Below, one piece after another: positions 7,532-15,529 of a DNA stretch of 22,981 bases. Under the pieces are notes generated by a model. It searched no databases. It had not been told where the DNA came from and saw only the letters and a list, made by a program, of their open reading frames with translations. Source of the DNA: an uncultured Eubacterium sp. Lineage in GTDB: Bacteria > Bacillota > Clostridia > Lachnospirales > Lachnospiraceae. Made by a program: the position numbers and the translations under genes. The DNA lies in the NCBI GenBank assembly GCA_934358495.1, contig CAKRKO010000039.1:1-22981 (forward strand), written 5' to 3'. Each line of letters begins with the position of its first letter. Position 1 is the first letter of the stretch.

Positions 7532-8977
7532 TTATAAAATTCCTATCAGATGCCAGTATGGAACCATCACTGCCATAAGGAAGACAATATTTAAAATCGT
7601 TACAAGACCAAATGCTTTTACAAACTGTTTCAGATTAATCACTCCATAAGAAAACATCAGCATTGGCATTGCGATCTCATACGGTAATACACAGGTATTG
7701 GTTGCGCCCTGCATGAACATGTAAAATACCGGCAGATTCGGAATTTCAAGACTGTTTGTAATATTTGCAACAGCCGGAAGCAATGCGTTGATGGATGCCA
7801 GCGGAGTCAGGAAGAAGTTTGCCAGACAGGAAATCAACCATACAAAAAACATACTCAGATTTTCTCCTGCATTTGCCAACAACGGATGAACCATAGATGC
7901 AAGAAAATTACTTGTTCCAACTGCTCCGAAAATTGCTCCGATTCCCATGGTTGCTCCCATAAAGATAAATACCGGCCATTTTACAGATTTTAACGCATTT
8001 GGATTTCCAATTTTCACAAATGGAAGATAGCATACTAACGCGCCAAGCATCAGAATCCATGCAATATTCAAATGTGTCTTGTTCATTGTGAGTAATCCAA
8101 TCAGAACTGCCACAAGAATCACAATCATCACATAGTCTCTTGTTCCAAATTTTCCTACTTTCTTCAACTCACCAGACAAATAATTCTGAGAAGCTTCCTT
8201 CTGTGCCTTTTTGTCTGCTTTTCCTTTCTTTCCAATTGGGAAAAGCAGCAGAACAACTGCAATACTGATAAATCCAAAAATAATCATTGGCCAGTTGTGA
8301 TACAAATAAGTTGCATACGTAATCGGTTCAGCATCTGGAACCACACTCTGTAAAGCAGAATACCCCATTGCCTGTAATGAGCTATAAAAATAGCTGCAAG
8401 GTGCATTTGCCGCCATATAAGAAGTAATCATTAAAACGGCTGCTTCATTACTTCCCGGTTCTACCCCCAATGCCACACATAAAGCATATGCGATTACGAT
8501 CATCGGAGCAGCGACATTCATACCACCAATTACTGCACCTAATGCGATTGCAACAATAGACATCGCAATGGCTATTGCCCGATAACTTCCACCAAGTTTC
8601 AACATACAGCCGTAGCATATCTTTTTCAGTACTTTCGTCTGATCCATACAGCCAACCAGCAGCATTGCTGCAACTGCGGACCATACATTTGGATTTGTAA
8701 ATCCTGATAATGCCACAGAAGCATCTCCAAGCCCTATCACAATATAAATCGTTACAAGCATAATACCCAGAACTACATTCGGAAGTATCTCAAATGCGAA
8801 TCCACTCATGATTGCTGCGGTAATCGCAATGCTCAATCGAATCTTTGCTGTGAATAAATCTGTTGTCGGAATCAACATAATGATCACAAATAATGCAACA
8901 GCCACAATCCATCCAATTTTTACCTTCTTACTTAATTTTGGAGCAGCTTCCACTGCACCAGTTTGATTTTGATTCAT
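7532..8977 (-). CDS. SLC13/DASS-type anion permease
   Basis: A 481-residue membrane protein with about twelve helices of the divalent anion:sodium symporter / ion transporter superfamily. Visible landmarks include SGFTNPNVWSAVAAMLLVGCM in the first half, a NAPCSYFYSS re-entrant-like segment, and GTSNFLASMVHPLL and FLTPLASINALLPAVANI in the second half (the small-residue SN/T-P motifs of this superfamily). The start at 8977 was chosen over 9025 because GGAGGAGG lies 5 bases ahead. The gene is first in a transcript with the sulfatase and is controlled by the operator at 9062-9077. It probably imports the organosulfate substrate. Sulfate or dicarboxylate exchange is the alternative. Confidence 0.83.
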   Translation of the reverse strand: MNQNQTGAVEAAPKLSKKVKIGWIVAVALFVIIMLIPTTDLFTAKIRLSIAITAAIMSGFAFEILPNVVLGIMLVTIYIVIGLGDASVALSGFTNPNVWSAVAAMLLVGCMDQTKVLKKICYGCMLKLGGSYRAIAIAMSIVAIALGAVIGGMNVAAPMIVIAYALCVALGVEPGSNEAAVLMITSYMAANAPCSYFYSSLQAMGYSALQSVVPDAEPITYATYLYHNWPMIIFGFISIAVVLLLFPIGKKGKADKKAQKEASQNYLSGELKKVGKFGTRDYVMIVILVAVLIGLLTMNKTHLNIAWILMLGALVCYLPFVKIGNPNALKSVKWPVFIFMGATMGIGAIFGAVGTSNFLASMVHPLLANAGENLSMFFVWLISCLANFFLTPLASINALLPAVANITNSLEIPNLPVFYMFMQGATNTCVLPYEIAMPMLMFSYGVINLKQFVKAFGLVTILNIVFLMAVMVPYWHLIGIL

Positions 8978-9023
8978 AATTCCTCCTCCGTAAAATTGAT
9001 TGTATAATGAAGCCGCGACCTTC

Positions 9024-9039
9024 AAGATATTTATATCTT
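9024..9039. repeat. 7-2-7 palindrome overlapping the transporter -10 box and start site
   Basis: AAGATAT-TT-ATATCTT is a perfect inverted repeat that overlaps the predicted -10 (TAAGAT, 9035-9040) and the predicted start at 9028. It is distinct in sequence from the Crp/Fnr-type site upstream. It could be a repressor site or a chance AT-rich palindrome. Confidence 0.45.
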
Positions 9040-9077
9040 ACCGCCGGTTCGTGCAGTCTGCTGTATTTCAAAATACA
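9035..9077 (-). promoter_or_regulatory. Activator-dependent promoter of the transporter-sulfatase unit with Crp/Fnr-type operator
   Basis: A perfect palindrome TGTATTTCAAAATACA (9062-9077), a 21-base gap, then -10 TAAGAT (9035-9040) on the minus strand. The predicted start is 9028, so the operator centre is at -41.5. Spacing is identical to the TauE promoter. The leader to the ATG is about 51 bases. Confidence 0.72.
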
Positions 9078-9116
9078 TTTTCCACACAATAGTAGCTTTT
9101 TTATCCTTTTTTATCA

Positions 9117-10223
9117 CTACATACTACGTAGTAACTGTCCAATTTGCCCAATTTGACTGCGATATTCATCAAAAAACTTATTTAAAGCCTCACAATATCG
9201 GCTACGCCCCTGCTGTCCTTCCCATATCCAGTCACGCTTACATCCACCATGGCATAAATCTTCATTTGAACAATCGATGCATTTTACACTCCTCTTTTCT
9301 ATCGATTCTGTCAGGAATGTTCCCTTTTCCAAATGCTCCAATAATTGTCCGAAATTATCCTTTACGATAGTTCCAAGACAATGCTTCTCATCTGCATAAA
9401 AATCACACGGATATACCATTCCATTGCGTTCAATAACAAAATAACTTCCACATTTTCCATTCATAGAGCAGGTGTCCACCGGCTGTCCCATCGTAAGGCG
9501 AACCCAATTATCAAAATGTCGGATACTGATGTATTCTCCCTGCATAAAATCAACATACCAGCAGTCAAACAGCTCTTTCAGAAATTTATAGTAAGATTCC
9601 GAATCCAGTGATTCTTCCTGGCTTCCCTGTACTTCTGTTCTGGAATCCATGCACGGAATAAACTGCAAATATTTGAATCCTGATTTTTTATAAAACTGAT
9701 ACATTTTCTTTGCCCTCAGAGCAGAATATTTGGTAATAACCGTAAGTATGTTTACCGGAATTCCTTCCGTCATCATTCTCTTTGCATTCGCAATGACCCT
9801 TTCGAATGTTCCTTCTCCCTGACAGGTCTGACGATAGTGATCCTGTATATATTTGGGACCATCCAATGATATTCCAACCAGAAATTGATTTTCTTTCAAA
9901 ATTTGAACATATCGATCACTCAATATCGTTCCGTTTGTCTGAATACTGAAAGAAACCTTTGCATCCAAAATTTTCTTTCCTGCATACGCAATAAATTTTT
10001 CGTAATATTCTTCTCCTGCCAGAAACGGTTCTCCTCCTTGAAACGCAAACAAAATTTCTTTTGCTCCGGAATCTGCCGCTTTATCTATCAGCTGCTTCAT
10101 AATAGCTTCTGACATACATTTTTCCCCGCATTTTCCATCATTCAGCTCTTTATAAAAACAGTATTTACAGTCGATATTGCAAAGTCCGGATACTGGTTTT
10201 ATCAAAATACTCAAAAATTTCAT
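9117..10223 (-). CDS. Anaerobic sulfatase-maturating enzyme (radical SAM/SPASM)
   Basis: A 368-residue enzyme, the usual anSME length. It oxidises the sulfatase active-site Cys to formylglycine using S-adenosylmethionine and iron-sulfur clusters in the cytosol. The radical SAM cluster motif is CNIDCKYC (Cys15, Cys19, Cys22), followed by FQGGEPFL, the SAM-binding GGEP. The C-terminal SPASM domain is complete: C-x9-G-x4-C in CGSYFVIERNGMVYPC, then C-x2-C-x5-C-x3-C in CIDCSNEDLCHGGC, then a last Cys in RSRYC. These ligate two further clusters in anSME. Neighbouring Cys-type sulfatase is the obvious client. It has its own promoter shared back-to-back with the Crp/Fnr-family gene. Confidence 0.95.
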   Translation of the reverse strand: MKFLSILIKPVSGLCNIDCKYCFYKELNDGKCGEKCMSEAIMKQLIDKAADSGAKEILFAFQGGEPFLAGEEYYEKFIAYAGKKILDAKVSFSIQTNGTILSDRYVQILKENQFLVGISLDGPKYIQDHYRQTCQGEGTFERVIANAKRMMTEGIPVNILTVITKYSALRAKKMYQFYKKSGFKYLQFIPCMDSRTEVQGSQEESLDSESYYKFLKELFDCWYVDFMQGEYISIRHFDNWVRLTMGQPVDTCSMNGKCGSYFVIERNGMVYPCDFYADEKHCLGTIVKDNFGQLLEHLEKGTFLTESIEKRSVKCIDCSNEDLCHGGCKRDWIWEGQQGRSRYCEALNKFFDEYRSQIGQIGQLLRSM

Positions 10224-10248
10224 ATGTAACTTCCTCCCTGCCCAAACG

Positions 10249-10277
10249 TTGTTATTCTTGCCTTTTTATGATATCAT
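10249..10277 (+). promoter_or_regulatory. Promoter of the Crp/Fnr-family regulator
   Basis: TTGTTA (10249-10254), 17-base spacer, TATCAT (10272-10277). The predicted start near 10284 places the palindrome at 10307-10322 inside the transcribed leader (about +24 to +39), where bound regulator would block its own transcription. It overlaps the divergent anSME promoter. Confidence 0.55.
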
Positions 10278-10278
10278 C

Positions 10279-10322
10279 AGTATACAAAAAAGTAATGATT
10301 CGTTTCTGTATTTTAAAGAACA
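10279..10322 (-). promoter_or_regulatory. anSME promoter with Crp/Fnr-type operator
   Basis: On the minus strand TATACT (10279-10284, preceded by TG) lies 22 bases from TGTATTTTAAAGAACA (10307-10322). That site matches TGTATTT-NN-AAATACA at 12 of the 14 defined positions, with one perfect half and one degenerate half. The operator centre would be near -42.5, essentially the class II position seen at the other two promoters. Confidence 0.6.
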
Positions 10323-10335
10323 TTTGGAGGTTTTT

Positions 10336-11013
10336 ATGTTAACAAAAGATTTACTGAAGCAGACTGACTTCGGGAAACGGCTTTCTGCTTCACAGCTTGA
10401 TGCCGTATTTCCGATTTTATCTAAAAACACGTTTTCCAAAGAATTTAAACAGGGAGATATCGTACGCCAATTTGGCACACAGCAGAACTACATTATGCTC
10501 ATCACAAGCGGTGTGGTAAAATCATATAACTTCACCCGTCGGGGAGAACGTATCTTTTTTTACTACTTCTCAACAGGTTCCATCATCGGACTTTTATCCT
10601 GCATGAATTCCAATGAAGTATCTATGGCCGAAGATGTTGCCGATAAGGATACCGGCATGATCTGCATTCCAAAAGCAAATTTTCAGGAAGCCTGCCGGCT
10701 GATTCCCTCTTTTGAATCCATCCTGTTTCATATGGTATGTGATTTGGCTCAACGCCAGCTAGAAATCAGTATTCTGTCTCGTTGTAAATATGCAAAGGAT
10801 CGCCTCTGCCTCTACCTGCTTCACGAATACTCCGTCCAGCATTCCACCGTTATTCCTTTTCATTTTACCATAGAGTCACTTGCAAATTATCTGAGTCTGA
10901 CCCGTTCCGTCCTTTCCCGGGAACTGCATGCATTAGAAGATGAAGGATTAATTGAACTTAGGAAAAAAGAAATAATCATTAAAGATCTTGAAAAATTAAA
11001 AGAATATGTCTGA
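10336..11013 (+). CDS. Crp/Fnr-family transcriptional regulator of the sulfatase island
   Basis: A 225-residue regulator with an N-terminal cyclic-nucleotide-binding-like beta barrel (about residues 20-120, with FKQGDIVRQFG and YIMLITSGVVKSY), a long dimerisation helix (about 120-150) and a C-terminal winged helix. The recognition region FTIESLANYLSLTRSVLSRELHALEDEGLI is typical of the family. No N-terminal four-Cys cluster is present, so it is not an oxygen-sensing Fnr, and the cAMP-binding residues of Crp are not evident. It probably responds to a small molecule or redox signal. The start at 10336 is set by TTGGAGG five bases upstream and rejects a long in-frame extension. Three matching palindromes at neighbouring promoters identify the probable regulon. 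Confidence 0.9.
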   Translation: MLTKDLLKQTDFGKRLSASQLDAVFPILSKNTFSKEFKQGDIVRQFGTQQNYIMLITSGVVKSYNFTRRGERIFFYYFSTGSIIGLLSCMNSNEVSMAEDVADKDTGMICIPKANFQEACRLIPSFESILFHMVCDLAQRQLEISILSRCKYAKDRLCLYLLHEYSVQHSTVIPFHFTIESLANYLSLTRSVLSRELHALEDEGLIELRKKEIIIKDLEKLKEYV

Positions 11014-11040
11014 TATTTCAAAATTTACAGATTATGGTAT

Positions 11041-11075
11041 AAAGAAAAGCGCCCTGCAAAGGACGCTTTTCTTTT
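11041..11075. terminator. Bidirectional terminator between the regulator and nifU
   Basis: AAAGAAAAGCGCCC (11041-11054) pairs with GGACGCTTTTCTTT (one mismatch near the loop), and a T-rich arm flanks each side. It serves the regulator gene on the plus strand and the nifU-like gene ending at 11112 on the minus strand. Confidence 0.85.
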
Positions 11076-11111
11076 GCTCACAAGTATTTATCATTTAAGG
11101 AATGGTGTTTT

Positions 11112-11543
11112 TTATTCGTGACAGTGTGCACAGTCTACAGACTGGAATTTCTCATGATCATACTCAATGCCGTTTTTGTCATAGTAATCTTTTACAGCTG
11201 CCTTTACTGCTTCCTCAGCAAGTACGGAACAGTGGATTTTTGCTGGTGGAAGTCCGTCAAGTGCCTCTACTACTGCACGATTTGACAGTTCCAGAGCTTC
11301 GTCAATCTTTTTTCCTTTGATCATTTCTGTAGCCATGGAGCTTGTTGCAATGGCAGAACCACATCCGAATGTGTTGAATTTTACATCTGAGATTGTCTGA
11401 TCGTCCGGATTAACTTTGATATACATTCTCATGATATCGCCGCATTTTGCGTTTCCTACTTCGCCGACTCCGTCAGCATCTTCCATTTTACCTACGTTTC
11501 TTGGATTCTGAAAATGATCCATTACTTTTTCACTATATAACAT
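11112..11543 (-). CDS. nifU: NifU-like Fe-S cluster scaffold protein
   Basis: A 143-residue scaffold of the IscU/NifU N-terminal family on which iron-sulfur clusters are assembled. The three ligand cysteines are present in GNAKCGD, FNTFGCGSAIA and AKIHCSVLAEEA, with the usual Asp after the first. The N-terminal MLYSEKVMDHFQNPRNVG is characteristic. There is an extra Cys-rich tail, DCAHCHE. The start at 11543 is set by GGAGA eight bases upstream. It overlaps the 3' end of nifS by 11 bases, so translation is probably coupled. In Clostridia the NifS/NifU pair serves general Fe-S supply, not only nitrogenase. In this region anSME, which needs three clusters, is a plausible local client. Confidence 0.93.
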   Translation of the reverse strand: MLYSEKVMDHFQNPRNVGKMEDADGVGEVGNAKCGDIMRMYIKVNPDDQTISDVKFNTFGCGSAIATSSMATEMIKGKKIDEALELSNRAVVEALDGLPPAKIHCSVLAEEAVKAAVKDYYDKNGIEYDHEKFQSVDCAHCHE

Positions 11544-12720
11544 GTTTTTTCTCTCCTTTTTCCAATTCATCCCAAACCGGTGACATATTTCTTAAATAAG
11601 TTACAATCTTCGGTAATTCCTCTAATACATAGTCCACTTCTTCCTGTGTATTGTACTCAGACAGGGATAAACGAAGGGAACCGTGTGCCACTTCGTGTGG
11701 CAGTCCGATTGCAAGAAGTACATGGGACGGATCTAAAGAACCGGATGTACAAGCAGAACCGGAGGACGCTGCGATACCTTTCATATCAAGCATCAGTAAC
11801 AAAGACTCTCCCTCAATACCTTCAAAACAGAAATTTACGTTACCCGGAAGTCGTTTTGTGCGGTCTCCATTTAATTTAGAATGCGGAATTGTCAGCAGAC
11901 CTTCAATCAGACGGTCACGTAATGCTGTCATTTTTTCTGCGTTTTCTTTCTGATGTGCCAGAACATCTTTTAATGCTGCCGCCATACCTACGATTGCAGG
12001 GATGTTCTCTGTGCCGGCACGTTTACCACGCTCCTGAGCACCACCTTCGATGATGTTGGAAAGCAGGATTCCTTTTCTTGCATACAGGAAACCAACTCCT
12101 TTTGGTCCGTGGAATTTATGTGCAGATGCAGACATCATGTCGATATTCTGCTCTTTTACATTAATTGGAAGGTGTCCAACTGCCTGTACGGCATCTGTGT
12201 GGAAATATACACCTTTTTCTTTGCAGATTGCACCGATCTCAGCAATTGGCTGAATGCTTCCGATCTCATTATTTGCATACATGATTGTTACAAGACATGT
12301 ATCCGGACGGATGGCTGCCTCAACTTCTTCTAAACGAACCATACCATTCTCATGAACATCCAGATATGTTACTTCGTAACCTTCTTTTTCCAGTTTCTGC
12401 AATGTATGAAGTACTGCATGATGCTCGAAAGCAGTAGAAATAATATGCTTTTTATTTCTGCGTGCGCCCCATTTTGCTGCAGATACAATGGCCTGATTGT
12501 CAGCCTCGCTTCCACCGGAAGTGAAATAAATCTCATTCGGCTGTGCTCCGATACAGGCTGCAATCTCCTCTCTTGCTTTCTCCAGTACTTCCTTGGACTT
12601 CTGTCCCGGAGTATGAAGACTTGATGCGTTTGCATATACATTTTCCAGACATGGGATCATAGCGTCCAATGCAACCTGGCTCATTTTTGTCGTTGCCGCA
12701 TTATCAAAATATACGTTCAT
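11533..12720 (-). CDS. nifS: Cysteine desulfurase (NifS-type)
   Basis: A 395-residue PLP enzyme that takes sulfur from cysteine as a persulfide and passes it to the scaffold. N-terminal VYFDNAATT, SGGSEADN (68-75), EHHAV (99-103), the PLP lysine Lys202 in SASAHKFHGPKG, and the catalytic Cys324 in SSGSACTSGS are all present. The SSGSAC...SGS loop is the group I (IscS/NifS) form, with a long mobile loop able to reach partner proteins. It is followed directly by the scaffold gene with an 11-base overlap. GAGGG lies just before the ATG, and a near-consensus promoter lies about 60 bases upstream. No Rrf2/IscR-type regulator gene precedes it in this window. Confidence 0.96.
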   Translation of the reverse strand: MNVYFDNAATTKMSQVALDAMIPCLENVYANASSLHTPGQKSKEVLEKAREEIAACIGAQPNEIYFTSGGSEADNQAIVSAAKWGARRNKKHIISTAFEHHAVLHTLQKLEKEGYEVTYLDVHENGMVRLEEVEAAIRPDTCLVTIMYANNEIGSIQPIAEIGAICKEKGVYFHTDAVQAVGHLPINVKEQNIDMMSASAHKFHGPKGVGFLYARKGILLSNIIEGGAQERGKRAGTENIPAIVGMAAALKDVLAHQKENAEKMTALRDRLIEGLLTIPHSKLNGDRTKRLPGNVNFCFEGIEGESLLLMLDMKGIAASSGSACTSGSLDPSHVLLAIGLPHEVAHGSLRLSLSEYNTQEEVDYVLEELPKIVTYLRNMSPVWDELEKGEKKHVI

Positions 12721-12781
12721 AGTCCCTCACACTTTCTATCTTAGTTTGTATTTTTAGCTATTGTTTTCTTAATTCTTGGAT

Positions 12782-12810
12782 ATATTATCATAGTATTCCC
12801 CTAATGTCAA
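12782..12810 (-). promoter_or_regulatory. Promoter of nifS-nifU
   Basis: Minus-strand TTGACA (12805-12810), 17-base spacer, TAATAT (12782-12787): one base from the full consensus at optimal spacing. Inverted AATTCC / GGGAATA segments flank the -35. A repressor of the Rrf2 type often acts at such promoters, but no site can be assigned. Confidence 0.78.
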
Positions 12811-12871
12811 TAGGAATTGGGGTGTTTAATAGAAAGAACAAGTGAGATAAAATTGTTTTTGTAGAGTAAAT

Positions 12872-12912
12872 AGAGAAAACGAAGAATCCTGTCAGGATTC
12901 TTCGTTTTCTCT
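12872..12912 (-). terminator. Terminator at the end of the fructose PTS operon
   Basis: AGAGAAAACGAAGAATCCTG (12872-12891) and its complement at 12893-12912 form a near-perfect 18-20-bp stem with a tiny loop. It is AT-rich at its base, 29 bases after the DeoR-family stop. On the minus strand the T-rich arm TTCGTTTTCTCTATTT is 3'. Confidence 0.85.
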
Positions 12913-12940
12913 GTAATATAAAGTAACTATTAAATTTACA

Positions 12941-13687
12941 TCATGACACCACGATAATGTTCGTGTAACGTTTTAATACCACATCCGGAAGTTTTTCCGT
13001 GATGATCTGTGCCGATTCAAAAGTTCCAAACCGAATCGGATTCACCTGATGAAATTTCGTACTGTCACATAGTACATATGATTTCAGACTGTGTGTCATG
13101 GCACATTCTTTGATCTTGGCTTCGTTGATCTCCGGCGTGGTAAATCCAACTGCCGGAGATGCCCCGTTAGTTCCCATAAAACATTTCGTAAAATTAAATT
13201 TCTGCAAACTCATACATGCTTCATTTCCAACAATAGCTTCTGTGGCAGCCTTCAGTTCACCACCGAGAATAATGACATGAAATCCTTTTCCCGCCAGCTC
13301 CAGTGCATGTGATACCGCATTTGTCACAAACGTTGCCGTTTTTTCCGTTATGTACGGTATCATGCATGCGGTCGTTGTTCCAGCATCCAGATAAACAAAA
13401 TCATGTGGTTCAATCAGAGAAGCGGCATATTCTCCAATCTGCTGCTTCTCATCCTGATATAATCCTTTACGCTGTGACACCTGCTCATCTTTTGTGGCAA
13501 GATTTGACTCTGCCAGCATGGCACCACCAAACACCTTGACCAGTGCACCTTTTTCATCCAACGTATTCAGATCCCGTCGGATGGTAGATTCTGAAGCGTC
13601 AAAATACTCCTTCAGTTCCTGAACCGTCACACTGCCTTTCAAGGTAAGCAGGCGCAATATTTCTTCCTGCCTCTTCTCTGTTAACAT
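12941..13687 (-). CDS. fruR: DeoR/GlpR-family repressor of the fructose operon
   Basis: A 248-residue DeoR-family regulator of standard length. The N-terminal winged helix spans about residues 1-57, with SVTVQELKEYFDASESTIRRDLNTLDEKGAL as the recognition unit. The C-terminal DeoRC domain binds a phosphosugar and shows YLDAGTTTACM and FMGTNGASPAVGFTTPEINEAKIKECAM. In fructose operons this family senses fructose 1-phosphate, the product made by FruA and consumed by FruK. Here it is last in the operon instead of first. Candidate binding sites are the repeated (A/T)TGACTGA(A/T)TGTGA boxes upstream of fruK. The gap after ptsI is 91 bases with no obvious promoter. Confidence 0.9.
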   Translation of the reverse strand: MLTEKRQEEILRLLTLKGSVTVQELKEYFDASESTIRRDLNTLDEKGALVKVFGGAMLAESNLATKDEQVSQRKGLYQDEKQQIGEYAASLIEPHDFVYLDAGTTTACMIPYITEKTATFVTNAVSHALELAGKGFHVIILGGELKAATEAIVGNEACMSLQKFNFTKCFMGTNGASPAVGFTTPEINEAKIKECAMTHSLKSYVLCDSTKFHQVNPIRFGTFESAQIITEKLPDVVLKRYTNIIVVS

Positions 13688-13778
13688 ACAACAAAAATCC
13701 TCTTTTCCATTACTAATAAAAATTCATAAAACATTTTTCATTCACTGCTGCGATTTGCTCAGTGAACAGCCGCTGCCC

Positions 13779-15443
13779 TTAAATGTGCAGCCATTTTTTC
13801 AGAATTTCTTCTCTGTTTGCATTGCTGTCTGTCTCACAGATCAAACGACGGATGGTCAGCAGACGTCCCGGAGATACAGACAGTTCATCAATCCCCATGG
13901 CCAGGAACAATTCTGTCAGATCACTGTCTGCACCAAGTTCACCACAGATACCGCACCAGATACCTGCTTTGTGTGCATTCTGAATGGTCTGATTGATCAT
14001 ACGAAGCACGGCGATATGATGTGCATCAAAGAAAGAATCCAGTGACTGGTTCTGACGGTCAATTGCCAGTGTATACTGTGTCAGATCGTTGGTTCCGATA
14101 CTGAAGAAGTCTACTTCTTCTGCCAGCAGATCACTGATAGTTGCTGCTGCCGGAGTTTCGATCATGATACCCTGCTCCGGTGTACCATACGGAACATTGT
14201 CTGCATCCAGTTCTGCTTTTACTTCCGCTACAATAGCCTTGATCTGTGTAATCTCGGATAAAGAAGTGATCATCGGATACATGATTGCGATGTTACCAAA
14301 TGCGCTTGCACGGAACAGTGCGCGTAACTGTGTCTTGAAAATTTCCGGTCTGGTCAGGCAGATACGGATCGCACGTACACCCATAGCCGGGTTTTCTTCT
14401 TTTGCCAGTTCAAAATAATCTGCCTGCTTGTCTGCGCCGATATCAAGGGTACGGATGATGACACGTTTGCCAGCCATTGTCTCTGCAACTTTTTTGTATA
14501 CCTCAAACTGCTCTTCTTCAGTCGGATAAGTCTCGGATTCCAAATATAAAAACTCACTCCTGAAAAGTCCGATACCTTCTGCACCGTTCTGCAAAACAAG
14601 GGCCAGATCTTTGACATTTCCGATATTGGCATAAGTTAAAACTTTTTTACCATCAAGGGTAACGCTTTCTTTATTTTTAAAAGTCTGAAGAAGTTCCTTT
14701 TTCTCCTCTTCCTCTTTTTTCAGAGCTTCCATTTTTTTCATGGTTTCTGCATCCGGCTCCACGTAGATCACACCGTGATTTCCATCTACAACAGCCAGTT
14801 TCCCATCCAGATCCTCGGTCAGCTCCATCTCTGTGCTTACCAGCGCCGGGATTCCCATGGTGCGGGCAAGGATTGCAGTATGGGAGTTTACGGAACCATG
14901 CACGGTTACGAATGAAAGTACTTTGTCTTTCTCAAGCTGAACAGTCTCACTCGGAGCCAGATCATCTGCCAGAATGATCACCGGCTCATCGGTAACAACT
15001 TTGCTCTTGTTCTCACCATTTAAATTTGCAATCACACGCTCTGAAATATCGCGGATATCTGCTGCACGCTCTTTCATATAATCATCATCCATCTCCGCAA
15101 ACATGGAAGAAAAATGATCACTTGTCACTGCTGTCGCATACTCTGCATTCACCTGCTGCGTGCGGATGATATTTTCTACAGAATCCTGATAATCCTCGTC
15201 TTCCAAAAGCATCTGATGCATTTCAAAAATAGCCGCATTTGCCTCGCCAACTTCTCTGACCGCCTTGTCATACAGTTCACCTAACTGTGCCTGCGCAGCT
15301 TCTTTCGCATCCTGGAAACGTTGTACTTCTGCTTCCACATCCTCAATTTTCTGACGTGTTACCTGTTGCTCTCCTTTTTTGTATACGCATAAATGTCCAA
15401 TGGCAATACCGCCAAACACACTTTTTCCCTGATATACGTTCAT
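13779..15443 (-). CDS. ptsI: PTS enzyme I (phosphoenolpyruvate-protein phosphotransferase)
   Basis: A 554-residue cytosolic enzyme that moves phosphate from PEP to HPr. The phospho-accepting residue is His188 in VHGSVNSHTAILARTMGIPAL, the Clostridia-style variant of GGxTSH. The C-terminal PEP-binding barrel has GIGLFRSEFLYL, IRTLDIGADKQ, MGVRAIRICL, FFSIGTNDLTQYTLAIDRQN and the catalytic Cys in GICGELGAD. The start at 15443 aligns with the family N terminus (VYQGKSVFGGIAIG). An ATG three codons upstream (15452) is also possible but has too little space after AAAGG. It lies 175 bases after ptsH, with a terminator-like hairpin between. This may be the cell's general EI or one dedicated to fructose. 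Confidence 0.95.
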   Translation of the reverse strand: MNVYQGKSVFGGIAIGHLCVYKKGEQQVTRQKIEDVEAEVQRFQDAKEAAQAQLGELYDKAVREVGEANAAIFEMHQMLLEDEDYQDSVENIIRTQQVNAEYATAVTSDHFSSMFAEMDDDYMKERAADIRDISERVIANLNGENKSKVVTDEPVIILADDLAPSETVQLEKDKVLSFVTVHGSVNSHTAILARTMGIPALVSTEMELTEDLDGKLAVVDGNHGVIYVEPDAETMKKMEALKKEEEEKKELLQTFKNKESVTLDGKKVLTYANIGNVKDLALVLQNGAEGIGLFRSEFLYLESETYPTEEEQFEVYKKVAETMAGKRVIIRTLDIGADKQADYFELAKEENPAMGVRAIRICLTRPEIFKTQLRALFRASAFGNIAIMYPMITSLSEITQIKAIVAEVKAELDADNVPYGTPEQGIMIETPAAATISDLLAEEVDFFSIGTNDLTQYTLAIDRQNQSLDSFFDAHHIAVLRMINQTIQNAHKAGIWCGICGELGADSDLTELFLAMGIDELSVSPGRLLTIRRLICETDSNANREEILKKWLHI

Positions 15444-15488
15444 ACCAAACATTTCCTTTCCAAACTTATATATTTGTCCGCTTGAAGC

Positions 15489-15529
15489 AAAAAAGCTGTG
15501 TACGCCAGATGTTTTCCACCGTACACAGC
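15489..15529 (-). terminator. Terminator/attenuator hairpin between ptsH and ptsI
   Basis: On the minus strand GCTGTGTACG and CGTACACAGC (top-strand arms 15520-15529 and 15495-15504) form a perfect 10-bp stem with a 15-base loop followed at once by TTTTTT (15489-15494). It sits about 46 bases before the ptsI ATG. CCAGA just upstream and TCTGG in the loop could form a competing pairing. A weak promoter candidate (TTCTTC, 17, TAATAT with -10 at 15611-15616) would start a ptsI-only transcript. Confidence 0.75.

Noticed and set aside
9078..9116. Terminator after anSME
   Set aside because: A short GTAG/CTAC pairing with T-rich tracts exists but no stable stem. Read-through from anSME into the transporter unit is possible.
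10177..10335. 53-codon N-terminal extension of the Crp/Fnr-family gene
   Set aside because: It runs antisense into the anSME start, has no ribosome binding site, and the family fold and TTGGAGG both place the start at 10336.
13741..13766. TTCACTG/CAGTGAA hairpin between ptsI and the DeoR-family gene as a terminator
   Set aside because: 7-bp stem followed by GAATGAAAAATG on the minus strand with no T-run; too weak to call.
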